Assembly (NCBI GenBank): GCA_029962745.1
Contig: CM057158.1
Span: 127,464 to 191,463, forward strand
Source: Echinometra lucunter
Lineage: Eukaryota; Echinodermata; Echinoidea; Camarodonta; Echinometridae
Direction: 5' to 3'
DNA: 64,000 nt
Position 1 is the first letter of the stretch, and the number at the start of each line of letters is the position of its first letter. The notes beneath the pieces are model-generated. The model was not told where the DNA came from. It was given only the letters and a program-made list of their open reading frames with translations, and did no database searches. Of the stretch, positions 62,750 to 64,000 are shown one piece after another. Both the position numbers and the translations under genes were made by a program.

Positions 62750-63345
62750 CAACATGGTTGGGAGGTTGGGAGAGATCGAGATATCAAATTCAATTCAATT
62801 CAATTCATTTATTTTCCACAACAATATAAAAATAAACATAAAAAATACAAACAAAAGTACAAAGAACAATATTAGGATAACAAAATAGGACAAAGAGGAA
62901 GAAAAATGTATATAATTGTGGAGGGAACCAACAAGAAGACAATAAAAAAAGTCTTAAAAACGCTGGTTCCCAACATATAGCATAGTTCGAAACAATATAT
63001 GAATCAACGTATTTGTAAAAGGAAAAGTGTAAGTATGTTTCGAATCTGATTCCATATAGAGTTTCATGTTGAAAATTAGGAGCAAAGAAAGTCTGAAGGA
63101 AACACAATTAGGCCTTCATAAGGTTGGAAGGCTGGGCAGGAGCATAAAGCCATTCATTCTAGACTCAGCAATTACAGAGTGTTTATCAAGGAGGCATATA
63201 CAGATACAGCATGGTTGGGAGGTTGGAAGAGACATAGAAAGCATGCATATAAGTGCAATATCTACTTTCGTGTTCAGGAAAGATCACACTGTACATGTGT
63301 GAGTATGCCTGCAATATGGCTGGGAGGTTGGGCAGGATGTGGGGG
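62750..63345. repeat. Diverged direct repeats with a TGGTTGGGAGGTTGG core
   Basis: Cores lie near 62754, 63121, 63212 and 63317 (ATGGTTGGGAGGTTGG, AGGTTGGAAGGCTGGGCAGG and ATGGCTGGGAGGTTGGGCAGG-like). Where uninterrupted they are spaced about 90-105 bp. Confidence 0.65.
62785..63060 (-). mobile_element. Non-LTR-like element 3' part with ATTCA tail
   Basis: (AATTC)n at 62785-62808 is followed by ATTTATTTTCCACAACAATA. On the minus strand this gives a 3' end AAATAAATGAATTGAATTGAA after AT-rich sequence. An open minus-strand frame of 100 codons covers it, rich in F/Y/C with no reverse transcriptase motif. It interrupts a series of ATGGTTGGGAGGTTGGGAGA-like repeats. Confidence 0.4.
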
Positions 63346-63752
63346 TAGGCAGCACAGATGACATAATGTGGTTAATTGTGGGTTGGTAAATAATACAGAG
63401 AAGGATAAAAGAATAACCTTCTAGAAGGTTTTTGTTCAAAAGTAATTGATTGAAAAATGCCAGATCATCAATATTAATATCAAATTATATGCTCCAAAGA
63501 TGTTGATTACAAAGACTTACAGGGAATACCTGTGGGAGATACTATTCTGCGGGTGGGTCACGTGATCAACAGTCCCAGGGTGGAGCTACTATCCTTCCTG
63601 GTGATCACTTGACCATATCTTTTCAGTGAGTTTAATAAGTTGCCACAGTTCTAATGCATCTGTAGTTTTTATGTTATCTTATGTCTCATGACATTGTTTC
63701 TTTGTTCACATTGCTTTGATGTTCATCACATCATATAATATTTAGGCATACA

Positions 63753-63935
63753 TTGCCTCTGTGCTTTGATGCCTCATGCGGAATTAAAAGCGAGCAATGG
63801 CAAATCACTTGTCCACTTGGTTTCTTCTCAAAAGAAGGTTTTAGTGAAATTGCGCAACCTTTGGCTGTCACATCATACAAGAACAAGGGCGGAGTTGATA
63901 AGGTGGATCAACAATATACAGTACTATGTACATAA
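63753..63935 (+). pseudogene. Possible piggyBac-type transposase fragment
   Basis: The frame ends SYKNKGGVDKVDQQY. The NK..GGVD..DQ motif is the hallmark region around the third catalytic Asp of piggyBac/PGBD transposases. The preceding residues are less typical, and the frame stops soon after at TAA 63933-63935, so at most a fragment is present. It could continue or be spliced beyond the window. Confidence 0.5.
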
Positions 63936-64000
63936 CAAAACATTCATGAAATGGTGGAAGCAGATTTTTTTTTTTTTTTCTTTTTCATTTGTTAGAGGTA

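Overview
The window looks like nuclear DNA of a marine deuterostome, most probably a sea urchin or another echinoderm. This is an inference from AT-rich sequence, genes cut into short exons by GT-AG introns, animal-type mitochondrial proteins, very dense short inverted-repeat elements, hAT-like ends of the CAGGGGCGG type, and a GTCCGTCC-headed dispersed repeat common in marine invertebrates. There is no bacterial or organellar organisation. One 500-base assembly gap lies at 24992-25491.

Layout. Bases 1-7400 are almost all repeat: a four-copy tandem array (173-2530), an array built on a GAGCGAGCGCAGCGAGCGAGG-like core (2650-3815), a TCT/T tract and a decayed non-LTR reverse transcriptase stub. 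Bases 7415-15393 hold a complete 11-exon mitochondrial aspartate aminotransferase gene (GOT2, + strand). Bases 15400-25000 hold its 3' flank and several non-autonomous elements; one of these carries hAT-like ends, and another is a broken inverted copy of the 3.7-4.05 kb repeat. Bases 25539-43181 hold a 22-exon + strand gene for a predicted 970-residue protein with two EF-hand-pair/WW units, a long coiled coil and a C-terminal CAP-Gly domain. I do not recognise this architecture. Bases 47766-53739 hold the mitochondrial ribosomal protein uL3m gene (MRPL3) on the minus strand, convergent with the CAP-Gly gene. Part of one of its exons has been amplified several times in the following intron. Bases 55400-58250 hold a higher-order minisatellite and hairpin elements. 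Bases 59184-62270 hold two GC-rich exons of unknown origin that join in phase to a BED-zinc-finger/hAT transposase relic lacking its catalytic core. A tRNA-derived SINE and a probable piggyBac fragment lie in and after this locus.

The two confidently named genes both serve mitochondria: GOT2 in the malate-aspartate shuttle and MRPL3 in mitochondrial translation. They are separate transcription units and nothing suggests co-regulation. The best candidates for something undescribed are the (EF-EF-WW)x2-coiled-coil-CAP-Gly protein, the amplified MRPL3 exon with its row of decoy splice donors, and the phase-matched fusion of unknown exons to a hAT relic.
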